Assembly (NCBI GenBank): GCA_946482495.1
Contig: CAMLRV010000020.1
Location: forward strand, 1 to 17,047
Reading direction: 5' to 3'
DNA length: 17,047 nucleotides
Source: an uncultured Flavobacteriia bacterium
GTDB taxonomy: Bacteria > Bacteroidota > Bacteroidia > Flavobacteriales > Flavobacteriaceae
The notes beneath the pieces were generated by a model. The model was given only the letters and a program-made list of their open reading frames with translations. It was not told the origin of the DNA and made no database searches. A program made the position numbers and the translations under genes. Below, one piece after another: positions 1 through 8,052 of the stretch. Position 1 is the first letter of the stretch; the number at the start of each line of letters is the position of its first letter.

Positions 1-450
1 AGAATCGCGAATGTTTTTTGGAAATTAAACATTCCAATTATTCCAAGAATTATTACAGAATATGTACATAGTAGAACGGGAATTGATATTCATCCTGGTG
101 CCGAAATTGGAGAAAATTTTTTTATCGATCATGGAACAGGAATCGTAATTGGCGAAACCACTAAAATAGGTAATAATGTGAAAATTTATCAAGGTGTAAC
201 GTTAGGTGCTTTGTCTGTTTCGAAAGATAACGCTTCTGATAAAAGACATCCAACCATTGAAAATAATGTAACTATTTATGCAAATGCTACCATTTTAGGT
301 GGAAATACAACAATAGGAGTGAGTTCTGTAATTGGCGGAAATGTTTGGTTAACACATTCTGTTCCCGAAAACTCTTTGGTTTATCATAAAAGTGAAATTG
401 AAATCAAAAAGAAAAGCGAATTCCCAGAAGCATTAAATTATGTGATTTAA
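1..450 (+). CDS. cysE: Serine O-acetyltransferase, 3' part (5' end outside window)
   Basis: Frame 1 is open from the first base to the TAA at 448-450, giving 149 visible codons, so the start lies upstream of the window; the internal ATG at 178 is not the start. The enzyme acetylates L-serine with acetyl-CoA to O-acetylserine, the acceptor for sulfide in cysteine synthesis. The visible part is the left-handed beta-helix (hexapeptide-repeat) catalytic domain. The conserved block [12 protein letters not shown] is followed by [13 protein letters not shown]; visible Asp29 and His44 are 15 residues apart, matching the catalytic Asp/His spacing of E. coli CysE (D143/H158). Isoleucine/valine-rich hexapeptide turns continue to about residue 125. 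Cysteine synthase starts 40 bp downstream, a natural partner. The family is well supported; subgroup and N-terminal architecture cannot be judged here. Confidence 0.94.
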   Translation, partial: RIANVFWKLNIPIIPRIITEYVHSRTGIDIHPGAEIGENFFIDHGTGIVIGETTKIGNNVKIYQGVTLGALSVSKDNASDKRHPTIENNVTIYANATILGGNTTIGVSSVIGGNVWLTHSVPENSLVYHKSEIEIKKKSEFPEALNYVI

Positions 451-471
451 GAACTTGAAACCTGAAACAAA
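451..471 (+). repeat. Imperfect heptamer repeat upstream of cysK
   Basis: Directly after the cysE stop come three 7-bp units, GAACTTG, AAACCTG and AAACAAA, then an A-rich stretch running into the cysK ATG. The same units in another order (AAACCTG, AAACTTG, AAACAAA) occur at 15281-15301 just before metF, also ending in an A-rich tract before ATG. This looks like a dispersed intergenic repeat. Its role is unknown. Confidence 0.5.
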
Positions 472-490
472 ATAAACAAAAAAATAAAAG

Positions 491-1399
491 ATGATCAAGA
501 ATAATATTTTAGAAACTATTGGAAATACACCAGTAGTTAAAATCAACAAACTTTTTGGAAACAAAAATGTATTTATAAAATTAGAAAGAACTAATCCTGG
601 AAATAGTATTAAAGACAGAATTGCTTTAGCTATGATTGAAGATGCTGAAGCGAAAGGAATTTTAAAATCGGATAGCGTAATTATTGAACCTACTTCTGGA
701 AATACAGGGATTGGGTTGGCATTAGTCGCTGCTGTAAAAGGTTATAAAGTGATTTTGGTTATGCCAGAATCGATGAGTGTGGAACGTAGAAAATTAATGG
801 AAATCTACGGTGCAGAATTCGATTTGACACCTCGTGAAAAAGGTATGAAAGGAGCCATAGAACGCGCTGCCGAACTAGTGGCACAAACGCCAAATGCTTG
901 GTCGCCCTCACAATTTAACAATCCTGCAAATGTGACAATACATCAAAAAACAACGGCTCAAGAAATTTTAGCCGATTTTCCTAATGGATTAGATTATATC
1001 ATCACTGGTGTTGGAACTGGCGGACATATTTCAGGCGTTGCTTCGGTAGTTAAAGAAAAATTTCCGAATGTTAAAGTTATTGCAGTTGAACCAGAATTGT
1101 CCCCAGTTTTAAGTGGTGGTAGTCCGTCTCCACATCCAATTCAAGGAATTGGAGCAGGTTTTGTTCCAGAAAATTATTATGGAAATTTAATTGATGAGGT
1201 CATTCAAGTTTCAAAGGAGGAAGCTTTCGAATTTACCAGAAAAATTGCCAAACAAGAAGGAATTTTTACTGGAATATCAACCGGTGCTTCGTTAGCGGCT
1301 GTGGCAAAAAAAGTAGCGTCATTACCGGATGATGCTGTAGTACTAACCTTTAATTATGATACAGGTGAACGCTATCTTTCTATAGAAGGATTGTTCTAA
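491..1399 (+). CDS. cysK: Cysteine synthase (O-acetylserine sulfhydrylase)
   Basis: A 302-residue PLP enzyme of the beta-family (fold type II) that replaces the acetyl group of O-acetylserine with sulfide to make L-cysteine in the cytoplasm. The PLP lysine is Lys41 in GNSIKDR. The substrate-binding loop TSGNTG is at 68-73, the phosphate-binding glycine loop GVGTGGH at 173-179, and the serine facing the pyridine nitrogen is in GISTGAS (about 261-267). The C-terminus [14 protein letters not shown] is the form seen in Bacteroidota CysK proteins. Length is normal for the family. The ATG at 491 follows an A-rich leader 40 bp after cysE. A CysM-type assignment (thiosulfate use) cannot be excluded from sequence alone, and the symbols are used loosely in this phylum. 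A cystathionine beta-synthase is unlikely because there is no extra regulatory domain and the cys-operon context is strong. Confidence 0.93.
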   Translation: MIKNNILETIGNTPVVKINKLFGNKNVFIKLERTNPGNSIKDRIALAMIEDAEAKGILKSDSVIIEPTSGNTGIGLALVAAVKGYKVILVMPESMSVERRKLMEIYGAEFDLTPREKGMKGAIERAAELVAQTPNAWSPSQFNNPANVTIHQKTTAQEILADFPNGLDYIITGVGTGGHISGVASVVKEKFPNVKVIAVEPELSPVLSGGSPSPHPIQGIGAGFVPENYYGNLIDEVIQVSKEEAFEFTRKIAKQEGIFTGISTGASLAAVAKKVASLPDDAVVLTFNYDTGERYLSIEGLF

Positions 1400-1478
1400 A
1401 AATCAGATTATTACATAGAAGTTTTATTTCGATTTATACTCGGAACGGCCATTTCTATGCCTAATTTATAAAGAAAAA

Positions 1479-2297
1479 ATGAAACATATAACAAAAAAAG
1501 GGAAAGTGATTTTAGCGGGAGCTGGTCCGGGTGATCCCGATTTAATCAGCGTAAAAGCGCTGAAGTATTTACAAACCGCCGATGTGATTTTAACCGACAG
1601 ATTGGTTTCTCCAGAACTAATTGAAGAGTATGCACGTCAAGATGCTGAGATAATTTATGTAGGTAAACAATGTTCCAAAGGTATTTGGACACCGCAAAAA
1701 GATATCAATGATTTATTAGTTACGTTCGCGTTGCAAGGAAAGTTGGTAATGCGATTAAAAGGAGGCGATGCATCGTTATTTTCAAATATTTTGGATGAAT
1801 TACATGCAGTGAAAAAGTTCGAAATTCCGTATGAAATTATTCCTGGAATTTCTGCTGCTTTTGGTGCGGCTGCTTATACCGGAATTCCATTAACGGCTAG
1901 AGGTTTTTCTCGTGGTGTACGATTTTTAACACTTTACGATTTAGAAAAAGTACAATACACTCAATGGAAAGATTGGGCCACTACGGATGATACGTTGGTA
2001 TTTTACATGAGCGGACAACGATTAGATTTTTTAGCTCAACAACTTTTAAATCTTGGTATTGGTTTGGATAAAGGTTTGGCTGTTGTGCAACAAGCAACAA
2101 CACGAAATCAAAGAACAAGTGTATTTTCTTTTGATGATATTCAAACAAAATCATTACCAGAATTTGAGTTTGTCCCGACATTATTAATCATTGGAAAAGT
2201 GGTGAATTTACATCAAGATTATTCTTGGTTTGTAGAGAAAAACACCGCTGAATCTTATTTCGATAACCATAAAAATATTTACCAAAATGCTGTCTGA
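1479..2297 (+). CDS. cobA: Uroporphyrinogen-III C-methyltransferase (SUMT)
   Basis: A 272-residue class III tetrapyrrole methylase that methylates uroporphyrinogen III twice with SAM to give precorrin-2, the precursor of siroheme and cobalamin. The N-terminal SAM-binding loop AGAGPGDP is at 13-20, RLVSPE at 41-46, and PGISAAFGAAAYTGIPLTARG at about 122-142 is the usual SUMT signature. One core motif is unusual: where most SUMTs read GGDPxxFGRGxEE, this protein has GGDASLFSNILDEL from 95. It is a stand-alone SUMT, not the CysG fusion; the precorrin-2 dehydrogenase domain is in the fusion at 6376. Its end overlaps the cysJ start by 11 bp, indicating co-transcription and likely translational coupling. 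Siroheme supply for CysI is the obvious job here, with B12 use by MetH a secondary link. Confidence 0.9.
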   Translation: MKHITKKGKVILAGAGPGDPDLISVKALKYLQTADVILTDRLVSPELIEEYARQDAEIIYVGKQCSKGIWTPQKDINDLLVTFALQGKLVMRLKGGDASLFSNILDELHAVKKFEIPYEIIPGISAAFGAAAYTGIPLTARGFSRGVRFLTLYDLEKVQYTQWKDWATTDDTLVFYMSGQRLDFLAQQLLNLGIGLDKGLAVVQQATTRNQRTSVFSFDDIQTKSLPEFEFVPTLLIIGKVVNLHQDYSWFVEKNTAESYFDNHKNIYQNAV

Positions 2298-3945
2298 AAC
2301 GAAACTATCATTATTACAACAATTGGCGCAAAGTGCTTCCAAAGAAGAAATTATCTGGACAAAAGGCTATCTATCTGGCTATTTAGATAGTGTGGAACTT
2401 CTTGGCGGAACAACAGAAACTAAAGCGATTTCTTCAGTTGCTTTGAAACCTCTAATTGTGTACGGAACTGAAACTGGAAATTCTAAAAAAGTAGCTTCTG
2501 GTTTATTGGCGAATTTTAAAAAGAACAAAATTCAAGCAAAAGCGATTGACGTATCTCAATATGATGTATCAAAATTAGAAAAAGAAGTTGCGGTTTTGTT
2601 TGTAATGAGCACACAAGGTGAAGGCGAATTTCCTCAGAATGCTGTGACTTTTTATGAAAAATTAAAAGCGTCAAATGTGAATTTGCGCCAAGTTTCTTTT
2701 GCGGTTTTAGGATTAGGCGATTCTTCGTATCCACTTTTCTGTAATGCAGGAATTTTGTTGGATGAAGTTTTAGCAGAAAAAGGTGCGAAACGTTTGTTGC
2801 CATTAGTGAAAGCTGATGTCGATTTTGCAGAAACGGTTACAATTTGGGAAAACGATTTGCAAAAAGCTTTTCAAAATGTAGGTTCTTCTGTGATCAATGA
2901 AGTGAAAACAACAACTTCTACAACTTCTCACAAGAAAAATTATATCGGAAAAATTAGTCATAAAGTGGTGTTGAATGATATCGGTTCGAATAAAGAAACC
3001 TATCATATCGAAATTGAGTCGGATGATGAAATTAATTACGAACCTGGTGATGCATTAGGTGTAATTCCGAAAAATAATGATGATGAAATTAAAGCAATTG
3101 CTAATTATTTTGAAGAAGAAAATCATTCGATTCTTTTAGATAAAAATGTTCGAGGTTTGTCGAAAAAATCATTGGAAGCTTTCTCTAAATTATTTGAAAT
3201 TGAAATCATTGAAGAGAAATCAGATTTGTTGGACATCATTCAAAAATACAATCCTAAAAAAGTAAATCTGAATGATGTAGTTGCTTTGCTTTTGCAAATT
3301 GCACCACGATTGTATTCTATTTCTTCCTCTTCTGAAGCGCACAACGGACAAGTACATTTAACGGTGAGTCTGAATAAATTCAAAGTTGAAAATGAAGTTA
3401 AATCGGGTTTGGCTTCTGAGTTTTTGGCTGATTTTCCTTTGGAAGATGAACTGGAATTTTACATACATAAAAACAACAATTTCCGATTGCCAAATGACGA
3501 AACGGATATTATCATGATTGGTCCAGGAACCGGAATTGCACCTTTTAGAAGTTTCTTAGCCGAACGAGATGTTATTGGGGCTGATGGTAAGAACTGGTTG
3601 TTTTTCGGAGAACAACATTTTGTCCACGATTTCTATTATCAAACCGAAATTCAAGAATGGTTAACCACTGGTGTTTTGACCAAATTAGACACGGCTTTCT
3701 CACGAGATCAAGAACGAAAAATTTATGTACAAGACAGAATCAGAGAAAAAGCAAAGGAGTTTAATTTTTGGTTAGAAAACGGTGCAAGTATTTATATCTG
3801 CGGACAAAAAAATCCGATGAGTCAAGATGTAGAAAATGCCATTGTTGAGGTAATTGCTAAAGAACGAAATATCTCAGAAAATGAAGCCAAACAAATTTTG
3901 GAGGAATTAGAAAATCAAGGAAAATATCAGAAAGACGTTTACTAG
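2287..3945 (+). CDS. cysJ: NADPH-sulfite reductase flavoprotein (alpha) subunit
   Basis: A 552-residue diflavin reductase that passes electrons from NADPH through FAD and FMN to the sulfite reductase hemoprotein. The N-terminal flavodoxin (FMN) domain spans about 55-195, with the phosphate loop YGTETGNS (59-66), STQGEGEFP (108-116) and LGLGDSSYPLFC (141-152). A low-complexity Thr/Ser linker lies near 207-215. The FAD domain follows, with RLYSISSS at 341-348. The NADP domain has GPGTGIAPFRSFL at 412-424, FFGEQ at 439-443 and YICGQ at 503-507. The C-terminus DVY matches the usual CysJ end. It is slightly shorter than E. coli CysJ, mainly before the FMN domain. The ATG at 2287 lies inside the 3' end of cobA. 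Its position directly before cysI argues against a cytochrome P450 reductase or nitric-oxide-synthase type role. Confidence 0.92.
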   Translation: MLSETKLSLLQQLAQSASKEEIIWTKGYLSGYLDSVELLGGTTETKAISSVALKPLIVYGTETGNSKKVASGLLANFKKNKIQAKAIDVSQYDVSKLEKEVAVLFVMSTQGEGEFPQNAVTFYEKLKASNVNLRQVSFAVLGLGDSSYPLFCNAGILLDEVLAEKGAKRLLPLVKADVDFAETVTIWENDLQKAFQNVGSSVINEVKTTTSTTSHKKNYIGKISHKVVLNDIGSNKETYHIEIESDDEINYEPGDALGVIPKNNDDEIKAIANYFEEENHSILLDKNVRGLSKKSLEAFSKLFEIEIIEEKSDLLDIIQKYNPKKVNLNDVVALLLQIAPRLYSISSSSEAHNGQVHLTVSLNKFKVENEVKSGLASEFLADFPLEDELEFYIHKNNNFRLPNDETDIIMIGPGTGIAPFRSFLAERDVIGADGKNWLFFGEQHFVHDFYYQTEIQEWLTTGVLTKLDTAFSRDQERKIYVQDRIREKAKEFNFWLENGASIYICGQKNPMSQDVENAIVEVIAKERNISENEAKQILEELENQGKYQKDVY

Positions 3946-3949
3946 AACC

Positions 3950-3980
3950 AACCTGTCTGATTTTTTAAATCTGACAGGTT
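3950..3980 (+). repeat. Inverted repeat (stem-loop) between cysJ and cysI
   Basis: AACCTGTC (3950-3957) pairs perfectly with GACAGGTT (3973-3980). After one T-T mismatch, five more pairs close on a TTT loop. It fills most of the 48-bp cysJ-cysI gap. Only three T residues (3979-3981) follow before the sequence turns A-rich, so it is not a convincing terminator. It could stabilise mRNA ends or set the subunit ratio, or be a dispersed palindromic repeat; the AACCTG core also appears in the repeats before cysK and metF. Confidence 0.6.
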
Positions 3981-3993
3981 TAAATAAAAAAAT

Positions 3994-5637
3994 ATGAGCG
4001 AAAAATTATCAGCAGTAGAATATATCAAGACCAAAAGTGATGGTCTTAGAGGAACGTTAAAAGAAAGTATCGATTTAGATAATCATACTGGAAATGTGCG
4101 TCCCGACGACGAAACGTTAGTGAAATTTCATGGAATGTATGTGCAAGACGACCGTGACAGGAGAGCAGAAAGAGCTGCTAAAAAACTAGACAAATTGTAT
4201 TCCTTTATGATTCGTTTGAGAATTCCGGGTGGTGTAATTAATGCAGAGCAATGGCTTGCTACACACGAAATTTCAGAACAATTCGGAACAGGAACATTAA
4301 AAATTACAACAAGGCAAACGGTGCAATTACACGGTTTATTAAAGCATCAATTACGACCAACAATTCAAGCGTTTAATACCGCAAAACTAGATTCTATTGC
4401 GGCGTGTGGTGATGTAAATCGAAATGTGATTGTGAGTTCGCATCCGCAAATTTCAGCTATTCATCAAGAAATTTATGAGTATGCGGATAAAATTTCAACG
4501 TTGTTGTTGCCAAAAACGCAATCGTATTACGAAGTTTTTATCGATGGTGAAAAAATTTACGAACGTTCTTCAGAAGCCGATCCGTTGTATGAAGACCGTT
4601 ATTTACCAAGAAAATTCAAAATCGCCATCGCCATTCCGCCAAGTAATGATGTAGATGTATTTACAAACGATATCGGACTTATAGCGATTATCGAAAATAA
4701 TGTTTTGAAAGGATTCAATATCGCAATCGGTGGTGGTTTAGCTACAACACACGGAAATCCGAATACGTATTCTCGTTTAGGAAGTATTATTGGTTTTACT
4801 GATTCGGAAGAAAAAACATTAAAAGCAGTGTATGAAATTTTAACGATTCAGCGTGATTTTGGAAATCGTGTAGATAGAAAATTATCTCGATTGAAATATA
4901 CGGTCGATAAATTAACGGTGGAAGGTTTCAAAAAAGAATTAGAAAAACGAATCGGATTTGAATTTGAACCAGAAAGAAAATACACGTTTACAGAAAGAAG
5001 TGATCGTTTTGGTTGGGAGAAAAATCACCAAGGCAAATGGTTTTATACTTTGTTTGTGGAACATGGAGTGGTGAAACCCTATCAAAAGCAATTTCTGTAT
5101 GAATTGGCAAAATTGAACATCAATAATTTCATTTTTTCAGGAAATCAAAATCTGATTTTAGGCGAAATTGAAGAAAGATATAAGTCAAAAATAGAAGCTT
5201 TGTTGTTCCAACATAACATTGAAAAACCAGTCAGTGCGTTACGAAGAAATTCAATGGCGTGTGTGGCATTACCAACTTGTCCGTTAGCCTTAGCGGAAGC
5301 ACAACGTTACTTGCCAGTTTTGGTTACGAAAATTGAACCAATTTTAGAAAAATACAAATTAACCAATGATGAAATTACGATTCGTATGACGGGTTGTCCA
5401 AATGGTTGTGGTCGACCATATGTCGCAGAACTTGGCTTCGTAGGAACTGGTCCGGAACAATATAATTTTATGTTAGGTGGCGACAGATTTGGCGAAAGGT
5501 TAAATAAAATTTACAAAGAAAAACAAACAGAAGCTCAAATTTTGGATGAGGTGGATGTTTTATTAGGTCGATATGTAAAGGAAAAATTCGAAAATGAAAC
5601 TTTTGGAGATTTTGCTTTTAGAACAATTTTACAATAA
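3994..5637 (+). CDS. cysI: Sulfite reductase hemoprotein (beta) subunit
   Basis: A 547-residue siroheme and [4Fe-4S] enzyme that reduces sulfite to sulfide with six electrons, partnered by CysJ. It has the duplicated nitrite/sulfite reductase ferredoxin-like half-domains and siroheme-binding domains. KITTRQTVQLHG (103-114) is the conserved siroheme/substrate region. The cluster ligands are in the CxxxxxC...CxxxC pattern at Cys423, Cys429, Cys468 and Cys472, the last two in TGCPNGCGRPY. Length matches CysI (about 570 aa in E. coli). The ATG at 3994 is preceded by an A-rich stretch. Its TAA overlaps the next ATG by one base (TAATG). A ferredoxin-dependent nitrite or sulfite reductase is the main alternative, but the adjacent cysJ with C-terminal DVY favours the NADPH enzyme. 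Confidence 0.94.
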   Translation: MSEKLSAVEYIKTKSDGLRGTLKESIDLDNHTGNVRPDDETLVKFHGMYVQDDRDRRAERAAKKLDKLYSFMIRLRIPGGVINAEQWLATHEISEQFGTGTLKITTRQTVQLHGLLKHQLRPTIQAFNTAKLDSIAACGDVNRNVIVSSHPQISAIHQEIYEYADKISTLLLPKTQSYYEVFIDGEKIYERSSEADPLYEDRYLPRKFKIAIAIPPSNDVDVFTNDIGLIAIIENNVLKGFNIAIGGGLATTHGNPNTYSRLGSIIGFTDSEEKTLKAVYEILTIQRDFGNRVDRKLSRLKYTVDKLTVEGFKKELEKRIGFEFEPERKYTFTERSDRFGWEKNHQGKWFYTLFVEHGVVKPYQKQFLYELAKLNINNFIFSGNQNLILGEIEERYKSKIEALLFQHNIEKPVSALRRNSMACVALPTCPLALAEAQRYLPVLVTKIEPILEKYKLTNDEITIRMTGCPNGCGRPYVAELGFVGTGPEQYNFMLGGDRFGERLNKIYKEKQTEAQILDEVDVLLGRYVKEKFENETFGDFAFRTILQ

Positions 5638-6383
5638 TGAAGAAGTTAGTTTTAGTAATCATTTTAATGATTCCAGAATTTTTTTTAGCGCAAAAAAAAG
5701 TAGAAAATCAACAACTAATTTGGTATGGATATTACAATAATTTGAAGTTTAATGAAAATTGGACATTAAATAGTGAAATTCAAGAAAGACAGTTTTACAA
5801 TCCAACTGCGCAACATCAATTAGTTTTTAGGTCGAATTTAGAAAGAAAGTTACTTGGTGATTGGAATGTTTCTGTTGGAATGACATTGTTTTTGCAAAAT
5901 CCGAATGATCCCAACTCAGAAAGTAATTTAACAGTTCCCGAATTGCGTCCCGATTTCGGATTCAATCAGAAACAGAAAATCGGAATTGTAGCGATAAATC
6001 ATAGATATAAAGTGGAAGTCAGATTTTTCCATGATGTAGAAAATGAAGAATTAGTAGGTGGTTACCGTTTTTCAAATTTTCGGTTGCGGTATCAATTAGG
6101 ATTAGATTTTTCGATTTGGAAGAATGGTAAAGAACAAGCTTTTATCGCAAAAATTAAAGATGAAATTATGTTTAATGTGGGGAATAAAATCGTAAAAAAT
6201 ACTTTCGACCAAAATCGAATTTATGTCGCGTTCAATTATAAAATAAATAACTCTTATGCTGTAGAATTAGGTTATATGAATTGGTTTCAACAACAAAAAT
6301 CAGGAATCGATTTTTATAACAGAGACATTTTAAGATTGTCCATTTTCCATAGTATCGATTTAAAAAAGAAAAAAGATGAGTAA
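5637..6383 (+). CDS. DUF2490-family predicted outer-membrane beta-barrel protein
   Basis: A 248-residue protein with an N-terminal signal peptide: Met-Lys-Lys, a hydrophobic core to about residue 17, then a likely cleavage after FFLA before Gln19. The rest has alternating aromatic and charged residues typical of amphipathic beta strands, with no hydrophobic helices. The region NRIYVAFNYKINNSYAVELGYM (from 193) and the ending ILRLSIFHSIDL resemble DUF2490 proteins, common in Bacteroidota and with no established function. Its ATG overlaps the cysI stop by 1 bp and its end overlaps the siroheme/TauE fusion by 8 bp, so it is almost certainly co-translated with sulfur genes. A role in passage of a sulfur compound across the outer membrane is a guess from context; the sequence itself shows only a probable small barrel. 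Confidence 0.75.
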   Translation: MKKLVLVIILMIPEFFLAQKKVENQQLIWYGYYNNLKFNENWTLNSEIQERQFYNPTAQHQLVFRSNLERKLLGDWNVSVGMTLFLQNPNDPNSESNLTVPELRPDFGFNQKQKIGIVAINHRYKVEVRFFHDVENEELVGGYRFSNFRLRYQLGLDFSIWKNGKEQAFIAKIKDEIMFNVGNKIVKNTFDQNRIYVAFNYKINNSYAVELGYMNWFQQQKSGIDFYNRDILRLSIFHSIDLKKKKDE

Positions 6384-7821
6384 TACATTATTTCCAGTTT
6401 TTCTTAAAACTGAAACAGCACAATTTTTAATAGTTGGAGGCGGAAATGTGGGTTTGGAAAAAACAGAAACCTTATTAAAGCAAAATCCCAAAATTAATTT
6501 GAACTTAGTAGCAACTACTTTTCATCCAAAGTTGTTAGAATTAATTCATCAAAATGAAAATATTTCTTTTCAAGAAAGAACTTTTGAAGCAACTGATTTA
6601 GAGAATAAAGATTTTGTAATTATTGCAACAGATAATTCGGAAATAAATCAAAATGTTAGAAAATTGGCAAAGTTAAAAGGAATTAAAGTCAATGCAGCTG
6701 ATCAACCAGATTTGTGCGATTTTTATTTGGGTTCGATTGTGAATAAAGGAAATCTAAAAATTGCTATTTCTACCAACGGAAAATCGCCAGTTTTTGCGAA
6801 GCGTTTACGAGAATATTTTACAGATGTTATACCTGATGAAATTGACGAAAGTATTGTTCAATTAAACAATTTTAGAAACCAACATAAAGGCGATTTTCAA
6901 GAAAAATTAGCTGCTTTAAATGAAGCGACTGCAGTTTTTAAGAAGAAAAAAACCGATAAAAAAAAGTATAAGAACTTAACTTTTCAATTAACGGTATTGT
7001 TTTTTGCAGTTTTTTTAGGATATGGATTTTCAGGAATTGTGTCTATTAATCAAGTGAAAGAATTTACCAATCAAATTCCAAATGCTTTTTATGGAATGTT
7101 GTTGGTTGGTTTTTTCGCACAATTAGTTGATGGTGCTGTTGGTTTAGGTTATGGTGTAACCTGTTCAACCAGTATGATGTTGTTAGGAATAAAATTACCA
7201 GCAATTAGCGGAAGTATTCATACAGCAGAAATGTTTTCAAGTGGAATTAGCGGATTTTCACATTATAAATTTGGCAATGTTAACAAAAAACTGCTTTGGT
7301 GGTTGGTTATTCCTGGTGTAATTGGAGCGGTTTCCGGCGCTTTGTTGTTAGTCTATTTTGGAAGTAAATATGAAAAAATAACTTATGGTGTTTTAGCAAC
7401 ATATACTATGATAATTGGTTTTAGTTTGTTGCGAATTGCTATTCGTAAAAAAATTGATCGTAAAAGTGTAAATAATACAGGGTTTTTAGGTTTTGCTGGA
7501 GGGTTTTTAGATGCTTTTGGTGGTGGTGGTTGGGGACCAATTGTAACATCTACCTTATTGTCGAGAGGGAAAAAATCAAAATATGTTGTGGGAACTGTAA
7601 GTTTGGCTGAATTTTTTATAACGTTAGCCGCTTCCATTACATTTTTTGCATCAATCGGTGTGAGTCATTGGTATATTATTGCTGGATTAATCATTGGCGG
7701 TGGCATTGCAGCACCTTTTGCTGCTAAATTAGCAGGTAAATTGCCTCAAAAATTAGCCTTGTTGTTAGTAGCTTTTTTAGTTATTGTTTTTAGTATCAGA
7801 ATGCTATTGAAGATTTTTTAA
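6376..7821 (+). CDS. Fusion: precorrin-2 dehydrogenase (siroheme synthase N-domain) + TauE/SafE-type transporter
   Basis: A 481-residue two-part protein. Residues 1 to about 185 form a siroheme-synthase N-domain (CysG/Met8p type) that oxidises precorrin-2 to sirohydrochlorin with NAD and may insert iron. The NAD loop is VGGGNVG (20-26); NAADQ places Asp109 where CysG has its catalytic aspartate; GKSPVFAK places Ser137 at the conserved serine. A lysine-rich linker (about 189-200) leads into residues 200-481, a set of roughly eight hydrophobic helices with TSUP/TauE features: AQLVDGAVGLGYGVTCS (249-265), GGFLDAFGGGGWGPIV (375-390) and the serine in GTVSLAE. This family moves sulfite, sulfoacetate or related anions. 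The linker's positive charge suggests the enzyme part faces the cytoplasm. The fusion supplies the function missing from the stand-alone SUMT upstream. No termination or break is visible in the reading frame. The transported substrate is inferred from context. Confidence 0.92.
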   Translation: MSNTLFPVFLKTETAQFLIVGGGNVGLEKTETLLKQNPKINLNLVATTFHPKLLELIHQNENISFQERTFEATDLENKDFVIIATDNSEINQNVRKLAKLKGIKVNAADQPDLCDFYLGSIVNKGNLKIAISTNGKSPVFAKRLREYFTDVIPDEIDESIVQLNNFRNQHKGDFQEKLAALNEATAVFKKKKTDKKKYKNLTFQLTVLFFAVFLGYGFSGIVSINQVKEFTNQIPNAFYGMLLVGFFAQLVDGAVGLGYGVTCSTSMMLLGIKLPAISGSIHTAEMFSSGISGFSHYKFGNVNKKLLWWLVIPGVIGAVSGALLLVYFGSKYEKITYGVLATYTMIIGFSLLRIAIRKKIDRKSVNNTGFLGFAGGFLDAFGGGGWGPIVTSTLLSRGKKSKYVVGTVSLAEFFITLAASITFFASIGVSHWYIIAGLIIGGGIAAPFAAKLAGKLPQKLALLLVAFLVIVFSIRMLLKIF

Positions 7822-7937
7822 GTTAATTTTTTGATTTGATAGAATTATTTTGACTTTTCAAAACGAATTTTAGAATAAAAATCACAAAAGAGACTTTAAA
7901 ATAATAAAATTTAGAAAATTTATCTATTTATTTTTTA

Positions 7938-7962
7938 TTTGTAGAAAATAATTCTAGATTTG
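7938..7962 (+). promoter_or_regulatory. Predicted promoter for the metX leader
   Basis: TAGATTTG at 7955-7962, followed by C, is a full match to the Bacteroidota -7 element TAnnTTTG. A TTTG at 7938-7941 lies only 13 nt upstream, shorter than the usual 17-21 nt, so the -33 side is weak. The start of transcription would be near 7968, about 15 nt before the first leader ORF. The preceding stretch from the end of the fusion gene (7822-7937) is very AT-rich, and I see no GC-containing hairpin or gene in it. Read-through from the cys operon into this leader is therefore possible. Confidence 0.55.
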
Positions 7963-7983
7963 CCCTGTCAAAAAATCAAAAAA

Positions 7984-8052
7984 ATGAAAAATATAATGCA
8001 TGTTATTCGTACTACGATGTGGAAATTTTCCACAGAGGCTAATATTGCATAA
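7984..8052 (+). CDS. Leader peptide 1 of tandem attenuator (22 aa)
   Basis: A short ORF runs from the ATG at 7984 to the TAA at 8050-8052, with an A-rich initiation region. The peptide begins MKNIM and has Met at 1, 5 and 12, Thr at 10, 11 and 17, and Ile at 4, 8 and 21, with Trp at 13. Its role would be to sense charged tRNA, not to act as a protein. The Thr-Thr-Met cluster (codons 8011-8019) sits just upstream of the antiterminator strand 8032-8040, which is itself within the last codons of the ORF. A ribosome stalled at these codons would leave that strand free, while one reaching the stop would cover it. Which of Met, Thr or Ile is sensed is not settled; the downstream homoserine-pathway genes favour Met or Thr. 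It shares its first 14 nt with leader ORF 2. Confidence 0.68.
   Translation: MKNIMHVIRTTMWKFSTEANIA

Noticed and set aside
1413..1460. Inverted repeat CATAGAA/TTCTATG between cysK and cobA
   Set aside because: Only 7 bp with a 32-nt loop and no T-run, so not convincing as a terminator or operator.
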